Counted from the first letter of the stretch, positions 7,387-17,717 are shown. The stretch: 33,200 nucleotides of DNA from Myroides injenensis M09-0166 (GCF_000246945.1 NZ_BAEX01000033.1:1-33200), one strand, 5' to 3'. Made by a program: numbers and translations. Notes: a model not told the origin generated them from the sequence alone.

Positions 7387-9285
7387 ATGAGTGACGCACT
7401 AAAACACGAATGCGGGATTGCGCTTTTGAGATTAAAAAAGCCATTGTCCTATTATAAAGAAAAGTATGGAAGTACTTTCTATCCTATTCAAAAAATGTAT
7501 TTATTATTAGAAAAACAGCACAATCGTGGTCAAGATGGAGCTGGTTTAGCTAGTATTAAATTGGATATGGAAGCAGGTGAGCGTTATATTAGTCGTGTAC
7601 GATCTAATCAAGCTCAACCTATACAAGATATATTTATGCAGATTAATAATCGCATAAATGAAGAAATCTTAAATCACCCAGAGTACCATGACAATGTAGA
7701 TTTGCAAAAGAAGTATATTCCTTATTTAGGAGAGGTTTTTTTGGGACATGTTAGATATGGTACTTTTGGAAAGAATAATATTGAAAGTGTTCACCCTTTT
7801 TTACGTCAGAATAATTGGATGCATCGCAATTTAATCGTTGCGGGTAATTTTAACTTGACTAATGTGCGTGAGCTGTTTCAAGATTTAGTAAGTCTAGGAC
7901 AGCACCCTAAAGAGATGTCTGATACTATTACTGTAATGGAAAAGATTGGTCATTTCTTAGATGATGAGGTTACTGATTTGTACTATAAAATTAAGCAAGA
8001 GGGATATTCAAAGGTTGCTGCTTCACCAAAAATTGGTGAGCGACTAGATGTAGCACGTATTTTGCGTAGAGCTTCTAAAAACTGGGATGGTGGTTTCGCC
8101 ATGGCTGGGATGATTGGTCATGGAGATGCATTTGTATTACGCGACCCAGCAGGTATTCGCCCAGCATTTTATTATGAGAATGATGAAGTTGTTGTTGTAG
8201 CTAGTGAGCGTCCAGTTATCCAAACTGCTTTTAACGTGCCTGTGGAGGACGTAAAAGAGCTGGATCCTGGTAAAGCAATTATCATAAGAAAAGATGCCTC
8301 AGTACATTTTGAACAAATTCTAGATCCCCTTCCTTTAAAAGCTTGTTCGTTTGAAAGAGTTTATTTCTCAAGAGGAAATGACGCTGATATATATCAAGAA
8401 AGAAAAGATTTAGGTAAATTAATATTTCCTGAGGTATTAAAAGTGATTAATAACGATACAGATAATTCTGTTTTCTCGTATATTCCAAATACTTCAGAGA
8501 CTTCTTTTTACGGTATGGTAGAAGGAGCACAAGATTTCTTGAATCAACGTAAGATTGCAGATATCCTAAAGAATAAAGATGTCTTGACAGAAGAAAAACT
8601 TCAAGAGATTTTGTCGGTGAAGTTAAGAACAGAAAAGATTGCGGTAAAAGATGCTAAACTACGTACTTTTATTACAGATGATAGTAGCCGCGATGATTTA
8701 GTAGCCCATGTTTACGATGTGACGTATGGTGTAATTAAACCTACCGATAATTTAGTGATTATAGATGATAGTATTGTGAGAGGAACTACTTTGAAGAAAA
8801 GTATTATTCGAATGCTTGATCGTTTAAATCCTAAACGCATTGTTGTGGTATCAGCAGCACCTCAAGTTCGTTATCCTGATTGTTATGGAATTGATATGGC
8901 AAAATTAGAAGGACTAATTGCTTTTCAGGCAACGATTGAATTATTAAAAGAGCGCAATCTTACTTCTATATTAGACAAAGTTTATCAACAGTCTAAAGCA
9001 CAGGAAAATTATAATGATGTAGATGTTGTAAATTATGTCAAAGAGATATATGCTCCATTTACAGATCAAGAAATTTCTGATAAGATTTCTGTGATGGTTA
9101 AAGATAAAGGAATTAAATCTGATGTAAAGGTTGTCTTTCAAACAGTAGAAAATCTTCATATTGCATGTCCTAAGAATTTGGGTGACTGGTATTTTACTGG
9201 AGATTATCCAACTGTGGGAGGTAATCGCGTTGTGAATAGAGCATTCATTAATTTCTACGAAGGAAGAGATGAAAAACCTTATTAA
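7387..9285 (+). CDS. Amidophosphoribosyltransferase, long flavobacterial form (PurF-like)
   Basis: Predicted to transfer glutamine-derived ammonia to PRPP, giving phosphoribosylamine, the first purine step. At 632 residues it is about 125 longer than E. coli PurF (505). The class II glutaminase nucleophile is C9 in MSDALKHECGIALL, which implies removal of a short propeptide. HNRGQDGAG (about 45-53) and HVRYGTFGKN follow. The PRPP loop VIIDDSIVRGTT is at about 457-468. Extra sequence lies between the glutaminase motifs (about 60-115) and around 385-430, regions shorter in canonical PurF. It has its own transcription unit, bounded by terminators on both sides. It may be a second PurF paralogue beside a canonical purF elsewhere. 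The family is certain; the exact physiological reaction is less so. Confidence 0.85.
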   Translation: MSDALKHECGIALLRLKKPLSYYKEKYGSTFYPIQKMYLLLEKQHNRGQDGAGLASIKLDMEAGERYISRVRSNQAQPIQDIFMQINNRINEEILNHPEYHDNVDLQKKYIPYLGEVFLGHVRYGTFGKNNIESVHPFLRQNNWMHRNLIVAGNFNLTNVRELFQDLVSLGQHPKEMSDTITVMEKIGHFLDDEVTDLYYKIKQEGYSKVAASPKIGERLDVARILRRASKNWDGGFAMAGMIGHGDAFVLRDPAGIRPAFYYENDEVVVVASERPVIQTAFNVPVEDVKELDPGKAIIIRKDASVHFEQILDPLPLKACSFERVYFSRGNDADIYQERKDLGKLIFPEVLKVINNDTDNSVFSYIPNTSETSFYGMVEGAQDFLNQRKIADILKNKDVLTEEKLQEILSVKLRTEKIAVKDAKLRTFITDDSSRDDLVAHVYDVTYGVIKPTDNLVIIDDSIVRGTTLKKSIIRMLDRLNPKRIVVVSAAPQVRYPDCYGIDMAKLEGLIAFQATIELLKERNLTSILDKVYQQSKAQENYNDVDVVNYVKEIYAPFTDQEISDKISVMVKDKGIKSDVKVVFQTVENLHIACPKNLGDWYFTGDYPTVGGNRVVNRAFINFYEGRDEKPY

Positions 9286-9319
9286 TTAAAAGAGTTTTAT
9301 AATATTATAATATAGGAAG

Positions 9320-9346
9320 AAGCGTCAACGATGTTGGCGCTTTTTT
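9320..9346 (+). terminator. Intrinsic terminator after the PurF-like gene
   Basis: Stem AAGCGTCAAC/GTTGGCGCTT (9320-9329 with 9333-9342, one G-T pair), 3-base loop, then a run of T. Confidence 0.85.
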
Positions 9347-9476
9347 ATTTGATGCTGTTTATACTATTAAATCAATTTGTAGTGTATCTACATTCTAGAA
9401 TCTATTAAACTGTGAATATGATGATAGAAAGGTGTTTTATTCTCAAGGGAGATGTATTAAACAATCAAAAGTATAA

Positions 9477-9516
9477 TATATAATAAACGAGTGCAACAAC
9501 ACTCGTTTATTATATA
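9477..9516 (-). terminator. Hairpin terminator of the DASS transporter gene
   Basis: A perfect 17-bp stem (9477-9493 with 9500-9516) and a 6-base loop lie 7 bases beyond the stop codon of the minus-strand transporter gene. The lower stem is AT-rich and the T tail is weak. It may serve both convergent directions. Confidence 0.7.
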
Positions 9517-9522
9517 CAAATA

Positions 9523-10923
9523 TTAAAACCAAAAAAGATAAGCGGCAATGGAAATGATGAATGCACAAAAAATATTTAGAATAAAACCGGCTTTCATCAT
9601 TTCTTTTTGTTTTATGTCTCCTGTTCCAAACACAATGGCATTAGGGGGAGTAGCTACTGGTAACATAAATGCACATGAAGCTCCAAGCCCTATAATCATA
9701 GAAAGACCTAATGGAGGCATTCCTAGCTCAATAGAGATGGCATAAAATAGAGGAACTAATAATGCAGCTGAGGCTGTATTGGATGTAAATTCAGTTAAGA
9801 ATACAATAAAGAAGGCAACGATTAAACCAATAATAAAGAAATGGCTACCTCTAATAAGCGAGACTAAGAAGTCAGCCATCACCTTACTAGCTCCTGAATC
9901 TCTTAAGATCATACTTAATGTCAGTCCTCCTCCAAAAAGTAATAGTACACCCCAATCTACATTGTGTTGTAGATCTTTCCAGCGAGAAACCTGACTTATA
10001 CATATTAAAAGGAAAGCACCTAATGAAATAACGGTGTCAAAGTTGGTGAATTTACCTTCATAGCCTACAAGGTTAGCGACAATTGGATTAATTTCATTAC
10101 TAAATATCCAGCATAGTGCAGTCAGTAAAAATATAGATAAGGTAATCCATCTATCTACATTCATTTCTATTTTTTGTGAAGGCTGTTTTTCAAACTTATG
10201 ATTTAAATCGGGTTTGAATACTAAATAAATAATCAGTATCGTAACAGGTAGTAGAACTAAAACCATTGGGATTCCCATTTTCATCCATTCTACAAAAGAG
10301 AGATTAAGCTGAGATGCTACAATAGCATTAGGAGGGCTTCCTACAACAGTGCCCATACCACCAATACTTGCGCTATAGGCTATTCCTAATAATACAAAGA
10401 CATAGGTATTGTGATACTTTTCTCTGTCTAATTGACCTAAAACACCAATAACTAATGGTAGCATCATTGCTACTGTAGCTGTATTGCTTATCCACATAGA
10501 TAAGACAGCAGTGGTAATAAATAAATAGAATACCGCATAAGATAGTCTCCCCTTAGCTAAATACATGATTTTATTTGCTATGAGAATATCTAATTTTTGC
10601 ACATGTAAAGCACCTGCCAATACAAACCCCCCTAAAAATAAAAAAATGGTTGGATCTGCAAAAGAAGCTAATGCAGGTTTCGTATCCGTAAGGCCGAGTA
10701 ACACCGCTAATATTGGAACAAATATAGCTGTAGTTGTTACGTGTATAGCTTCTGTAAGCCATAGAATTGCAACAAAGATTAATAATGCTAATCCTTTGTT
10801 TACTTGTGGTTCATAAGGTAAGAGATGAATGAGACTAAATAATAAAATAACATTAAATGCAATGATTAAGTAGTTTCGAAGGGATTTTTTTCTTTTTTTC
10901 TCAGGTTGGTAGTCTAGTTGCAT
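9523..10923 (-). CDS. DASS/SLC13-family sodium-coupled anion transporter
   Basis: A 466-residue inner-membrane symporter with about 11-12 hydrophobic segments, of the divalent anion:Na+ symporter family (di- and tricarboxylates or sulfate). Both SNT signatures that bind Na+ and substrate are present: WISNTATVAMMLP (about 144-156) and TSNTASAALLVP (about 380-391). The paired PPNAIV motifs (GSPPNAIV about 195-202; ATPPNAIV about 424-431) and the family signature SCAFMLPVATPPNAIV are also clear. The N-terminus is short and lysine-rich, with no signal peptide. It stands alone, convergent to the PurF-like gene. A dicarboxylate substrate would fit the aspA and sdh genes nearby, but that is inference. 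Confidence 0.9.
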   Translation of the reverse strand: MQLDYQPEKKRKKSLRNYLIIAFNVILLFSLIHLLPYEPQVNKGLALLIFVAILWLTEAIHVTTTAIFVPILAVLLGLTDTKPALASFADPTIFLFLGGFVLAGALHVQKLDILIANKIMYLAKGRLSYAVFYLFITTAVLSMWISNTATVAMMLPLVIGVLGQLDREKYHNTYVFVLLGIAYSASIGGMGTVVGSPPNAIVASQLNLSFVEWMKMGIPMVLVLLPVTILIIYLVFKPDLNHKFEKQPSQKIEMNVDRWITLSIFLLTALCWIFSNEINPIVANLVGYEGKFTNFDTVISLGAFLLICISQVSRWKDLQHNVDWGVLLLFGGGLTLSMILRDSGASKVMADFLVSLIRGSHFFIIGLIVAFFIVFLTEFTSNTASAALLVPLFYAISIELGMPPLGLSMIIGLGASCAFMLPVATPPNAIVFGTGDIKQKEMMKAGFILNIFCAFIISIAAYLFWF

Positions 10924-11080
10924 TTTTTTATTTTTAATGTTAAAATTAATGTAAATTACAAAAAAATGTTTTGACTATCGGTTGCTTATTAAAAAAAATG
11001 TAATTAGAAGTTTTAATTAAAAGCAAAGACTAGTGAAAAATAGAAGAAGGTATTGTATTTAGAGTAAGTTATAAGATATA

Positions 11081-11110
11081 AAAAAAGCATCAGGATTCCT
11101 GATGCTTTTT
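11081..11110 (-). terminator. Intrinsic terminator of sodA
   Basis: A 13-bp stem AAAAAGCATCAGG/CCTGATGCTTTTT (11082-11094 with 11098-11110), 3-base loop, T run on the minus strand. It starts 24 bases after the sodA stop. Confidence 0.88.
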
Positions 11111-11133
11111 CTTGAAATATTGTATGCAATTGA

Positions 11134-11739
11134 TTATTTCGCTTCAGCGTATCTTTTTGCTACTTCATCCCAGTTGATTACATTAAAGAAAGCAGTAATG
11201 TAGTCAGGACGACGGTTTTGGTAGTTTAAGTAGTAAGCATGTTCCCAAACGTCCATTCCTAAGATTGGAGTTCCACCATTACCAACACCAGGCATTAAAG
11301 TATTGTCTTGGTTAGGAGTACCTAAAACTTCTAATTTACCATCTTTTACTGTTAACCAAGCCCAACCAGAACCGAATTGAGAAGCACCAGCTTTAGAGAA
11401 AGCATCTTTAAAATTAGCAAAAGATCCAAAGTCTCTATTGATAGCTTCAGCTAATTCCCCTGTAGGTTCTCCACCACCGTTAGGACTCATTACTGTCCAG
11501 AATAAGTTGTGGTTGTAGAATCCACCACCGTTGTTACGGATAGCACCTTTAGTCATATCTAAGTTTTTAAGAATTTCTTCAATAGATTTTCCTTCTAACT
11601 CAGTACCAGCAATAGCTGCATTTAAGTTTGTAGTATATGCTTGGTGGTGTTTAGTATGGTGGATTTCCATAGTACGAGCATCTATATTAGGTTCTAATGC
11701 GTCGTAAGCATAAGGTAATTTTGGTAATTCGAAAGCCAT
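11134..11739 (-). CDS. sodA: Superoxide dismutase (Mn/Fe family)
   Basis: Dismutates superoxide to oxygen and peroxide; cytosolic (no signal peptide). It has 201 residues, normal for the family. The four metal ligands are visible: H27 in [13 protein letters not shown]77 in FYNHNLFW, and D163 and H167 in the signature DVWEHAYY. The second-sphere glutamine is in NQDNTLMP (Q134) rather than near H77, which favours Mn or cambialistic use over a strict Fe enzyme; this is inference. The gene is monocistronic, with its own terminator and a likely promoter, and is divergent from the addA-like gene. Confidence 0.95.
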   Translation of the reverse strand: MAFELPKLPYAYDALEPNIDARTMEIHHTKHHQAYTTNLNAAIAGTELEGKSIEEILKNLDMTKGAIRNNGGGFYNHNLFWTVMSPNGGGEPTGELAEAINRDFGSFANFKDAFSKAGASQFGSGWAWLTVKDGKLEVLGTPNQDNTLMPGVGNGGTPILGMDVWEHAYYLNYQNRRPDYITAFFNVINWDEVAKRYAEAK

Positions 11740-11776
11740 AATTCGTATTATTTAAAGATTAGTATTATTTTTATTT

Positions 11777-11807
11777 CAAATTTAGGCATTTTATAGTTAA
11801 TATGAAA
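11777..11807 (-). promoter_or_regulatory. Putative sodA promoter
   Basis: The minus strand has TAAATTTG (11777-11784), a full -7 match, with TTTC (near TTTG) 19 bp upstream of it. The leader would be about 30 bases. Confidence 0.45.
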
Positions 11808-11849
11808 AACTATGATGTTTAATAAAAGTTAACATGTAAATCATTTTTG

Positions 11850-14800
11850 ATGTCTGAAAAGTCTTCATTTTCAATATACAACGCTTCTGCTGGAGCAGGA
11901 AAGACCCATACTTTAGTTAAAGAATATCTTAAAATATTACTTCTTGATAAGTTAGATGATGCGTATAAGAAAATTTTAGCGATTACTTTTACTAATAAAG
12001 CGGTGGCGGAGATGAAAACGCGAGTAGTTGCTTGTTTAGATGGTTTTTCTAAAGATGAAATTCCATCAAAATATGTTAGTATGTTTAATCAAGTTGTTGA
12101 AGAAACCGGGTTAAAAGAGAACTTTATTAAAGAAAAATCTGCTAGGATTATCAAAAGTATTATACATAATTATGCATCATTTGATATATCAACTATTGAT
12201 AAGTTTACGCATAAGGTAATTCGTTCTTTTGCTTTTGATTTAGATTTACCAATATCTTTTGAAGTTTCCTTAGACTCTGATGAATTATTGCAAGAGGCTG
12301 TAGATGCCGTTATTGCAAAAGCTGGTGTCGACACTGAATTGACAGAGCTTTTAATTGATTTTTCTATTGATAAAGCTGATAACGATAAGAGTTGGGATAT
12401 CACTAGAGAACTAAAAGATGTTGGAGCACTTCTTCTTAATGAGAATAATAGAGAAGAAATTAGTCTTTTTGCGGAAAAGACCTTAGAAGATTTTGTAGTT
12501 GTGCGAGATTATCTTCGTAAAGAAATTAAGTCTATTACTGATTATACTAAATCTTTAGGAAAACAAATTGAGGAGATAATTGCACAAAAAGGAATGGATT
12601 CTAAATCTTTTTCTAGGGGAACATTTCCTAATCATATAAAAAGTATTATAGCTGATGATGTTAAGCCAACTCAAAAAAGGTATATAGAGTTTGATGATAT
12701 TCAGTTGCTAAAAGCTGCAAAAGATAGGGAGTTGATAGAAGCCTATATCCCTGAGTTTTTAAATATTTTAAATAAAGTTTATACTCTATATGCTAAAAGA
12801 GCTTTTTATATAGCTTTTCTAAAAAACATAACACCTTTATCTCTATTAAATACGTTAGGGCAAGAGATGGACAAAATACAAGAAGAAAAAAATATCCTCT
12901 CTATTACCCAGTTTAATGCTATTATTCATAAAGAAATTCAAAATCAACCAGCACCCTTTATTTATGAGCGATTAGGAGAGCGTTACCATCATTTCTTTAT
13001 CGATGAATTTCAAGATACCTCTGAGATGCAATGGCAGAATTTAGTGCCCTTAATTGATAATGCACTTGCAGGTGAGGATCATTCTGGGGTAAAAGGAAGT
13101 TTAATGATCGTGGGAGATCCTAAACAGTCTATTTATAGGTGGAGAGGAGGAAAGGCAGAGCAATTTATTGATTTGAGTAAGGATATTAATCCTTTCTCCA
13201 ATCCAGACAAAGCAACAATACATCTTGATACAAATTATAGAAGCTATGCAGAAGTAATTAATTTTAACAATGCTTTTTTTAAAGATCTATCGCAGTATTT
13301 TTCAAATGAAGATTATAAGGATTTATATGAAAATAAAAGTGCCCAAAAAATTAATAGTAAAGCAGGTGGATATGTAAGTATTGAGTTTCTGGAAAAGGAA
13401 AAAGGAGAGGATGATATTGCTATTGATAAGAATGAACAATATGCTAAAGCTACTTTAGCTACTATTCATAAAATATTAGATCAAGGTTTTGAATTAAAGG
13501 ATATTGTTATTCTAACTAGAAAAAGAGATCACGGAGTAACGTTAGCAAACTATTTGACCGAAAATGATATTGCTATTTTGTCTTCGGATTCTTTATTAAT
13601 TAATAATGCAAGTGAAGTACGTTTAATCATTAATGTATTGCGCTATCTTAAAAATAATAAGGATAAGGAAGCAAAAGCTTTAATGTTATATTATGTCGGT
13701 GAACGCAATAAGTTAGGTAAACAAAAGCATGATTTTATTAAAGAAGGGTTATCAATTGAAAAGGAAAGTGATTTAGAAGAATGGTTAAAGGAAAGAGGTG
13801 TTCCTATTTCCTTTAAGGTATGTAGAGCTAAATCATTATATGATGCAGTTGAAGAAATTATTTATGCTTTTATGCCAAACAAGGTAGCTAACTCCTACGT
13901 ATTGTACTTCTTAGATCTTTTATTAGAAAAAAGTTTAAAAAATCAGTTTGGAATTAGTGACTTTATTGACTATTGGGAGTCTAATTATCAAAAGTTCAGT
14001 ATTCCAACGCCAGAAGGGCGAAACGCTGTACAAATAATGACTATTCATAAGTCAAAAGGTCTTGAGTTTCCTGTCGTTATCTTCCCGTTTGCAGAAGAGG
14101 ATTATGCTAGGAGTAATAGAGATAAACTTTGGATTGATATTGAGGAGAGAGATGAAAATATAAAATTTCCAAAAGCATTGGTAGATTCCAAAAAGGAAGT
14201 TGTGGATTATGGTGCACATGCACAGAAGCTATATGAGCATAAAGAACAAGAGATGCTTTTAGATACTATTAATGTGCTATATGTAGCTTTAACTAGAGCG
14301 GAAGAGCAACTGTATGTAATAAGCTACAAGAATGTCAATAAAAGTGGTGAGTTTAGTAATAATCTTTCTATGTTCTTTTTAAACTTCTTGGTACAGCAAG
14401 GAATGTATAATGATGCACAATTGCAATATGATTTCGGAACGCCAGAGCGGATATCAAAGGAGCCAATATTGAGGCAAGATGAATTAAATAAACAAATTTC
14501 GCCAGTAGAAGAGGCTTTACATTTTGGATCAATAAAAATTGCTCAACGAGAAGCATTAATGTGGGATTCACATAGCCAGAAAGCAATTGAATATGGAAAT
14601 TTAGTGCATGAGATAATGTCTTTCGTAATAGATAAAGACAGTGTGGAAGAAGCTATTTTAAGAGCAATAGAAGAGGGACTCATTCAGGAGAAACAAAAAG
14701 ATCAATTTAAAGATATAGTTTGGAAAATTGTTACACATCCAGAATTGGAATTGTTTTTTGAAAGTGATAATGTAATATACAATGAAAGGGTAATAATAGG

Positions 14801-15005
14801 TGCAAACCAAAGAAATACAATTCCAGATAGAATAGCTATTAGAGGTGAAAAAGCAATGGTTTTGGACTATAAAACGGGTAAAGAAGAAGAAAAATATAAA
14901 AAGCAAGTTTTAGATTATGCCATTTCTTTGCAGGAAATGGGTTATGAGGTGATTAAAAAAGTATTACTATATACGGGAGATGATTTAAAAATAATACATT
15001 TGTAA
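11850..15005 (+). CDS. AddA-like UvrD/RecB-family helicase-nuclease
   Basis: Predicted helicase-nuclease subunit for processing double-strand DNA ends before recombination. It has 1051 residues. The Walker A motif NASAGAGKTHT is at about 11-21, Walker B FIDEFQDTSEMQW at about 383-395, motif III GDPKQSIYRWRGG at about 420-432, motif V IMTIHKSKGLEFPVV near 730, and motif VI YVALTRAEEQL near 811. A C-terminal PD-(D/E)XK nuclease follows: IPDRIAI (about 991) and VLDYKTGK (about 1005-1012). This domain order matches AddA. The ATG at 11850 is used; a TTG just before it is ignored. Its likely partner, the AddB-like gene, is 2.7 kb downstream with kbl and ompA between. Confidence 0.9.
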   Translation: MSEKSSFSIYNASAGAGKTHTLVKEYLKILLLDKLDDAYKKILAITFTNKAVAEMKTRVVACLDGFSKDEIPSKYVSMFNQVVEETGLKENFIKEKSARIIKSIIHNYASFDISTIDKFTHKVIRSFAFDLDLPISFEVSLDSDELLQEAVDAVIAKAGVDTELTELLIDFSIDKADNDKSWDITRELKDVGALLLNENNREEISLFAEKTLEDFVVVRDYLRKEIKSITDYTKSLGKQIEEIIAQKGMDSKSFSRGTFPNHIKSIIADDVKPTQKRYIEFDDIQLLKAAKDRELIEAYIPEFLNILNKVYTLYAKRAFYIAFLKNITPLSLLNTLGQEMDKIQEEKNILSITQFNAIIHKEIQNQPAPFIYERLGERYHHFFIDEFQDTSEMQWQNLVPLIDNALAGEDHSGVKGSLMIVGDPKQSIYRWRGGKAEQFIDLSKDINPFSNPDKATIHLDTNYRSYAEVINFNNAFFKDLSQYFSNEDYKDLYENKSAQKINSKAGGYVSIEFLEKEKGEDDIAIDKNEQYAKATLATIHKILDQGFELKDIVILTRKRDHGVTLANYLTENDIAILSSDSLLINNASEVRLIINVLRYLKNNKDKEAKALMLYYVGERNKLGKQKHDFIKEGLSIEKESDLEEWLKERGVPISFKVCRAKSLYDAVEEIIYAFMPNKVANSYVLYFLDLLLEKSLKNQFGISDFIDYWESNYQKFSIPTPEGRNAVQIMTIHKSKGLEFPVVIFPFAEEDYARSNRDKLWIDIEERDENIKFPKALVDSKKEVVDYGAHAQKLYEHKEQEMLLDTINVLYVALTRAEEQLYVISYKNVNKSGEFSNNLSMFFLNFLVQQGMYNDAQLQYDFGTPERISKEPILRQDELNKQISPVEEALHFGSIKIAQREALMWDSHSQKAIEYGNLVHEIMSFVIDKDSVEEAILRAIEEGLIQEKQKDQFKDIVWKIVTHPELELFFESDNVIYNERVIIGANQRNTIPDRIAIRGEKAMVLDYKTGKEEEKYKKQVLDYAISLQEMGYEVIKKVLLYTGDDLKIIHL

Positions 15006-15043
15006 TAGTAATAGAATAATTGAAACGCTTTAAAAATTTAAAT

Positions 15044-16237
15044 ATGTACGGAAAGATTAAAGATTATCTTCAAAAAGAATTAGCTACAATTGAAGAAAAT
15101 GGGTTATTCAAGAAAGAAAGAGTTATTACATCTCCTCAAGGAGCAGAGATAACAGTTTCTTCAGGAGATAAAGTATTAAATTTTTGTGCAAATAACTATT
15201 TAGGTTTGTCATCTCACCCGGAAGTTATTAAGGCAGCAAAAGATACATTAGATACACATGGATTCGGAATGTCATCAGTTCGATTTATATGTGGTACACA
15301 GGATATTCATAAAGAATTAGAAAAAACTATTGCTAATTTTTATGGGACAGAAGATACTATTCTTTATGCAGCTGCATTTGATGCAAACGGAGGAGTATTC
15401 GAACCATTATTAGGAGCTGACGACGCTATTATTTCTGATAGTCTAAATCATGCTTCTATTATTGATGGAGTGCGTTTGTGTAAAGCTGCAAGATATCGTT
15501 ATGAAAATAACAATATGGAAGATTTAGAGCAGCAATTAATAAAAGCAAATGAAGCAGGTCATCGTTTTAAAATCATTGTTACAGATGGTGTTTTTTCAAT
15601 GGATGGCTTAGTAGCACCATTAGATAAAATATGTGATTTAGCAGATAAATACGATGCTTTAGTAATGGTAGATGAGTGTCATGCTGCTGGTTTTATTGGA
15701 GCAACAGGTAAAGGAACCTTGGAAGCTAAAAACGTAATGGGTCGCGTAGATATTATAACAGGAACATTAGGTAAAGCTTTAGGTGGAGCAATGGGTGGAT
15801 ATACTACTGGGAAGAAAGAAATCATAGAGCTATTAAGACAACGTTCACGTCCATATTTGTTTTCTAATTCACTTGCGCCAATGATTGTTGGGGCTTCATT
15901 AAAAGTATTTGATTTATTACAAAATGATACTTCTTTAAGAGATAAATTGGAATGGAATACCAATTATTTCAAAGAAGGAATGAAAAAAGCAGGATTTGAT
16001 ATTATTGACGGGGATTCAGCTATAGTACCAGTAATGTTATATGACGCAAAATTATCGCAAGATATGGCAGATAAATTATTGGAAAATGGAGTTTATGTTA
16101 CAGGATTCTTTTATCCAGTAGTTCCTCAAGGTAAAGCTAGAATACGTGTTCAGTTATCAGCCGCACATACAAAAGACCATCTTGATAAAGCGATAGAAGC
16201 TTTCATTAAAGTGGGAAAAGAGCTTAAAGTAATTTAA
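15044..16237 (+). CDS. kbl: Glycine C-acetyltransferase (2-amino-3-ketobutyrate CoA ligase)
   Basis: PLP enzyme of threonine breakdown: 2-amino-3-oxobutyrate plus CoA gives glycine and acetyl-CoA. From the ATG at 15044 ([13 protein letters not shown]) it has 397 residues, matching E. coli Kbl (398). The PLP lysine is K244 in [15 protein letters not shown], the same number as in E. coli. [24 protein letters not shown] and [12 protein letters not shown] are also conserved. An in-frame TTG at 15020 would add eight basic residues and is not used. It starts 38 bp after the addA-like gene, likely on one transcript. Other alpha-oxoamine synthases (KAS, AONS) are less likely given this match. Confidence 0.93.
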   Translation: MYGKIKDYLQKELATIEENGLFKKERVITSPQGAEITVSSGDKVLNFCANNYLGLSSHPEVIKAAKDTLDTHGFGMSSVRFICGTQDIHKELEKTIANFYGTEDTILYAAAFDANGGVFEPLLGADDAIISDSLNHASIIDGVRLCKAARYRYENNNMEDLEQQLIKANEAGHRFKIIVTDGVFSMDGLVAPLDKICDLADKYDALVMVDECHAAGFIGATGKGTLEAKNVMGRVDIITGTLGKALGGAMGGYTTGKKEIIELLRQRSRPYLFSNSLAPMIVGASLKVFDLLQNDTSLRDKLEWNTNYFKEGMKKAGFDIIDGDSAIVPVMLYDAKLSQDMADKLLENGVYVTGFFYPVVPQGKARIRVQLSAAHTKDHLDKAIEAFIKVGKELKVI

Positions 16238-16281
16238 AATTGAATAAATTCTGGTTTAAAATGCGATTATTATTAAAATTT

Positions 16282-16313
16282 TTTGTGATTATTAAGGAAT
16301 AGTTGTATTTTTG
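16282..16313 (+). promoter_or_regulatory. Promoter of ompA-like gene
   Basis: TTTG at 16282-16285, a 20-bp spacer, then TATTTTTG at 16306-16313. The predicted leader is about 30 bases and is A-rich near the ATG, as expected for highly expressed Bacteroidota genes without Shine-Dalgarno. Confidence 0.7.
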
Positions 16314-16348
16314 AATCTTATTACGGTAAAGTAAAAAAATAAAAAGTT

Positions 16349-17659
16349 ATGAAACATCTCAACAAATTATTTGCTGCTGCTGTACTTTGTGCTGGATTAT
16401 CTGCACATGCGCAGGATGCTGATCATCCTTGGGCAGTAACAGTGGGAGCTAACGCAGTTAATACGAAAGTAAGTTCTGCTAAAGGTTTTTCACACAGAAT
16501 GGGTGGTTATTTCCAAACAGGAGATTGGAATATTCTTCCATCTGTATCTTACTTAAATGTTGCAAGATATTTAGGTGATGGATTTTCATTAGGAGTAGTT
16601 GGATCTGTTAATAAAATTGACAAATTCATCAGTGATGAAGCTGAAGGATACTACAAATATAATCCAGGTGATTTAACTTATTACGGAATTGATGCTGAAG
16701 TTAAATATAGCTTCAAAGAATTATTAAAAGCTAAAGTTGTAGATCCATTTATCTTAGTAGGTGGGGGATATACATTTATGGGTGATGCAAGTGCAGGTAC
16801 TGTGAATGGTGGTCTTGGGTTAAACTTCTGGTTTACACCAAATATCGCGTTAACAGTTCAATCTACTTACAAACATTCATTTGATGATACAAGAACTCCA
16901 GATGTAGATGTGGCTTCACATATGCAACACTTTGCTGGTATTCGTTTCCAATTTGGTGGAAAAGATACAGATGGAGATGGAATCTTAGACAAGTATGACG
17001 AATGTCCAGATGTTCCAGGATTAGCTGAGTTCAACGGATGTCCTGACACTGACGGAGATGGTATTCCAGATCATTTAGACGAATGTCCAGATGTTCCAGG
17101 ATTAGCTGAGTTCAACGGATGTCCTGATACTGATGGAGACGGAGTGCCAGATAATAAAGATGAGTGTCCTGAAGTTCCTGGTCCAAAAGAAAACAAAGGT
17201 TGTCCTTGGCCAGATAGAGATGGAGACGGAGTGCCTGATCATTTAGACAAATGTCCAGATGTTCCTGGTCCAGCTTCAAACAATGGATGTCCTGAAATTA
17301 AAGAAGAACATGTAAAACAACTTAATGAGTACGGTAAAACTATCTTATTCAACACTGGTAAATATACATTCAAAGATTCTTCTTACCCAGTTCTTGACAA
17401 TATTGTTAAAGTAATGAAAGAATACCCTACTGCTAAATTCCACATCGCTGGATATACAGATAGCACAGGTACTGATAAAATTAACGTGCCATTATCTGAT
17501 AACAGAGCTAATGCAGTTAAAGTTTATTTGATCGAGAAAGGTATCGACGCTAGCCGTTTAACTTCTAAAGGTTACGGATCTGCTGACCCAATCGCTTCAA
17601 ACAAAACTGTTAAAGGTCGTGAGGCTAACAGACGTGTTGAAATCCAAGTAGTAAAATAA
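16349..17659 (+). CDS. OmpA-family outer membrane protein with TSP3 repeats
   Basis: Major outer-membrane, peptidoglycan-anchored protein of 436 residues. A Sec signal peptide ([21 protein letters not shown], cleavage near residue 21) precedes a beta-barrel-like N-terminal domain (about 22-205). Four thrombospondin type 3, calcium-binding-like repeats (DTDGDGI/VPD...DECPDVPG) span about 206-315. A C-terminal OmpA/MotB peptidoglycan-binding domain (about 325-436) carries [22 protein letters not shown] and REANRRVEI. Two adjacent TSP3 repeats share 50 identical bases (see the repeat entry). It has its own strong promoter and terminator, although it sits between the addA-like/kbl pair and the addB-like gene. 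Confidence 0.93.
   Translation: MKHLNKLFAAAVLCAGLSAHAQDADHPWAVTVGANAVNTKVSSAKGFSHRMGGYFQTGDWNILPSVSYLNVARYLGDGFSLGVVGSVNKIDKFISDEAEGYYKYNPGDLTYYGIDAEVKYSFKELLKAKVVDPFILVGGGYTFMGDASAGTVNGGLGLNFWFTPNIALTVQSTYKHSFDDTRTPDVDVASHMQHFAGIRFQFGGKDTDGDGILDKYDECPDVPGLAEFNGCPDTDGDGIPDHLDECPDVPGLAEFNGCPDTDGDGVPDNKDECPEVPGPKENKGCPWPDRDGDGVPDHLDKCPDVPGPASNNGCPEIKEEHVKQLNEYGKTILFNTGKYTFKDSSYPVLDNIVKVMKEYPTAKFHIAGYTDSTGTDKINVPLSDNRANAVKVYLIEKGIDASRLTSKGYGSADPIASNKTVKGREANRRVEIQVVK
16997..17127 (+). repeat. 81-bp tandem duplication inside ompA-like gene
   Basis: Bases 16997-17046 are identical to 17078-17127 (50 bp, offset 81 bp = 27 codons), covering one TSP3 repeat ([17 protein letters not shown]). The other repeats are diverged, so this is a recent in-frame duplication that could expand or contract by recombination or slippage. 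Confidence 0.85.
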
Positions 17660-17684
17660 TTGGTTGAACACAGAATATAATATT

Positions 17685-17717
17685 AAAAGCGCTTCGAATT
17701 TCGAAGCGCTTTTTTTT
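17685..17717 (+). terminator. Intrinsic terminator of ompA-like gene
   Basis: A nearly continuous palindrome AAAAGCGCTTCGAA/TTCGAAGCGCTTTT (17685-17698 with 17700-17713) runs into a T tract ending at 17717, only 14 bases before the next ATG. Confidence 0.9.

Noticed and set aside
8971-9159. 62-codon minus-strand frame inside the PurF-like gene
   Set aside because: Antisense shadow of an intact conserved gene, with low-complexity Ile/Tyr content.
11842-11849. CATTTTTG directly before the addA-like ATG as a -7 box
   Set aside because: Transcription would start inside the gene, after an ATG that the Walker A position requires.
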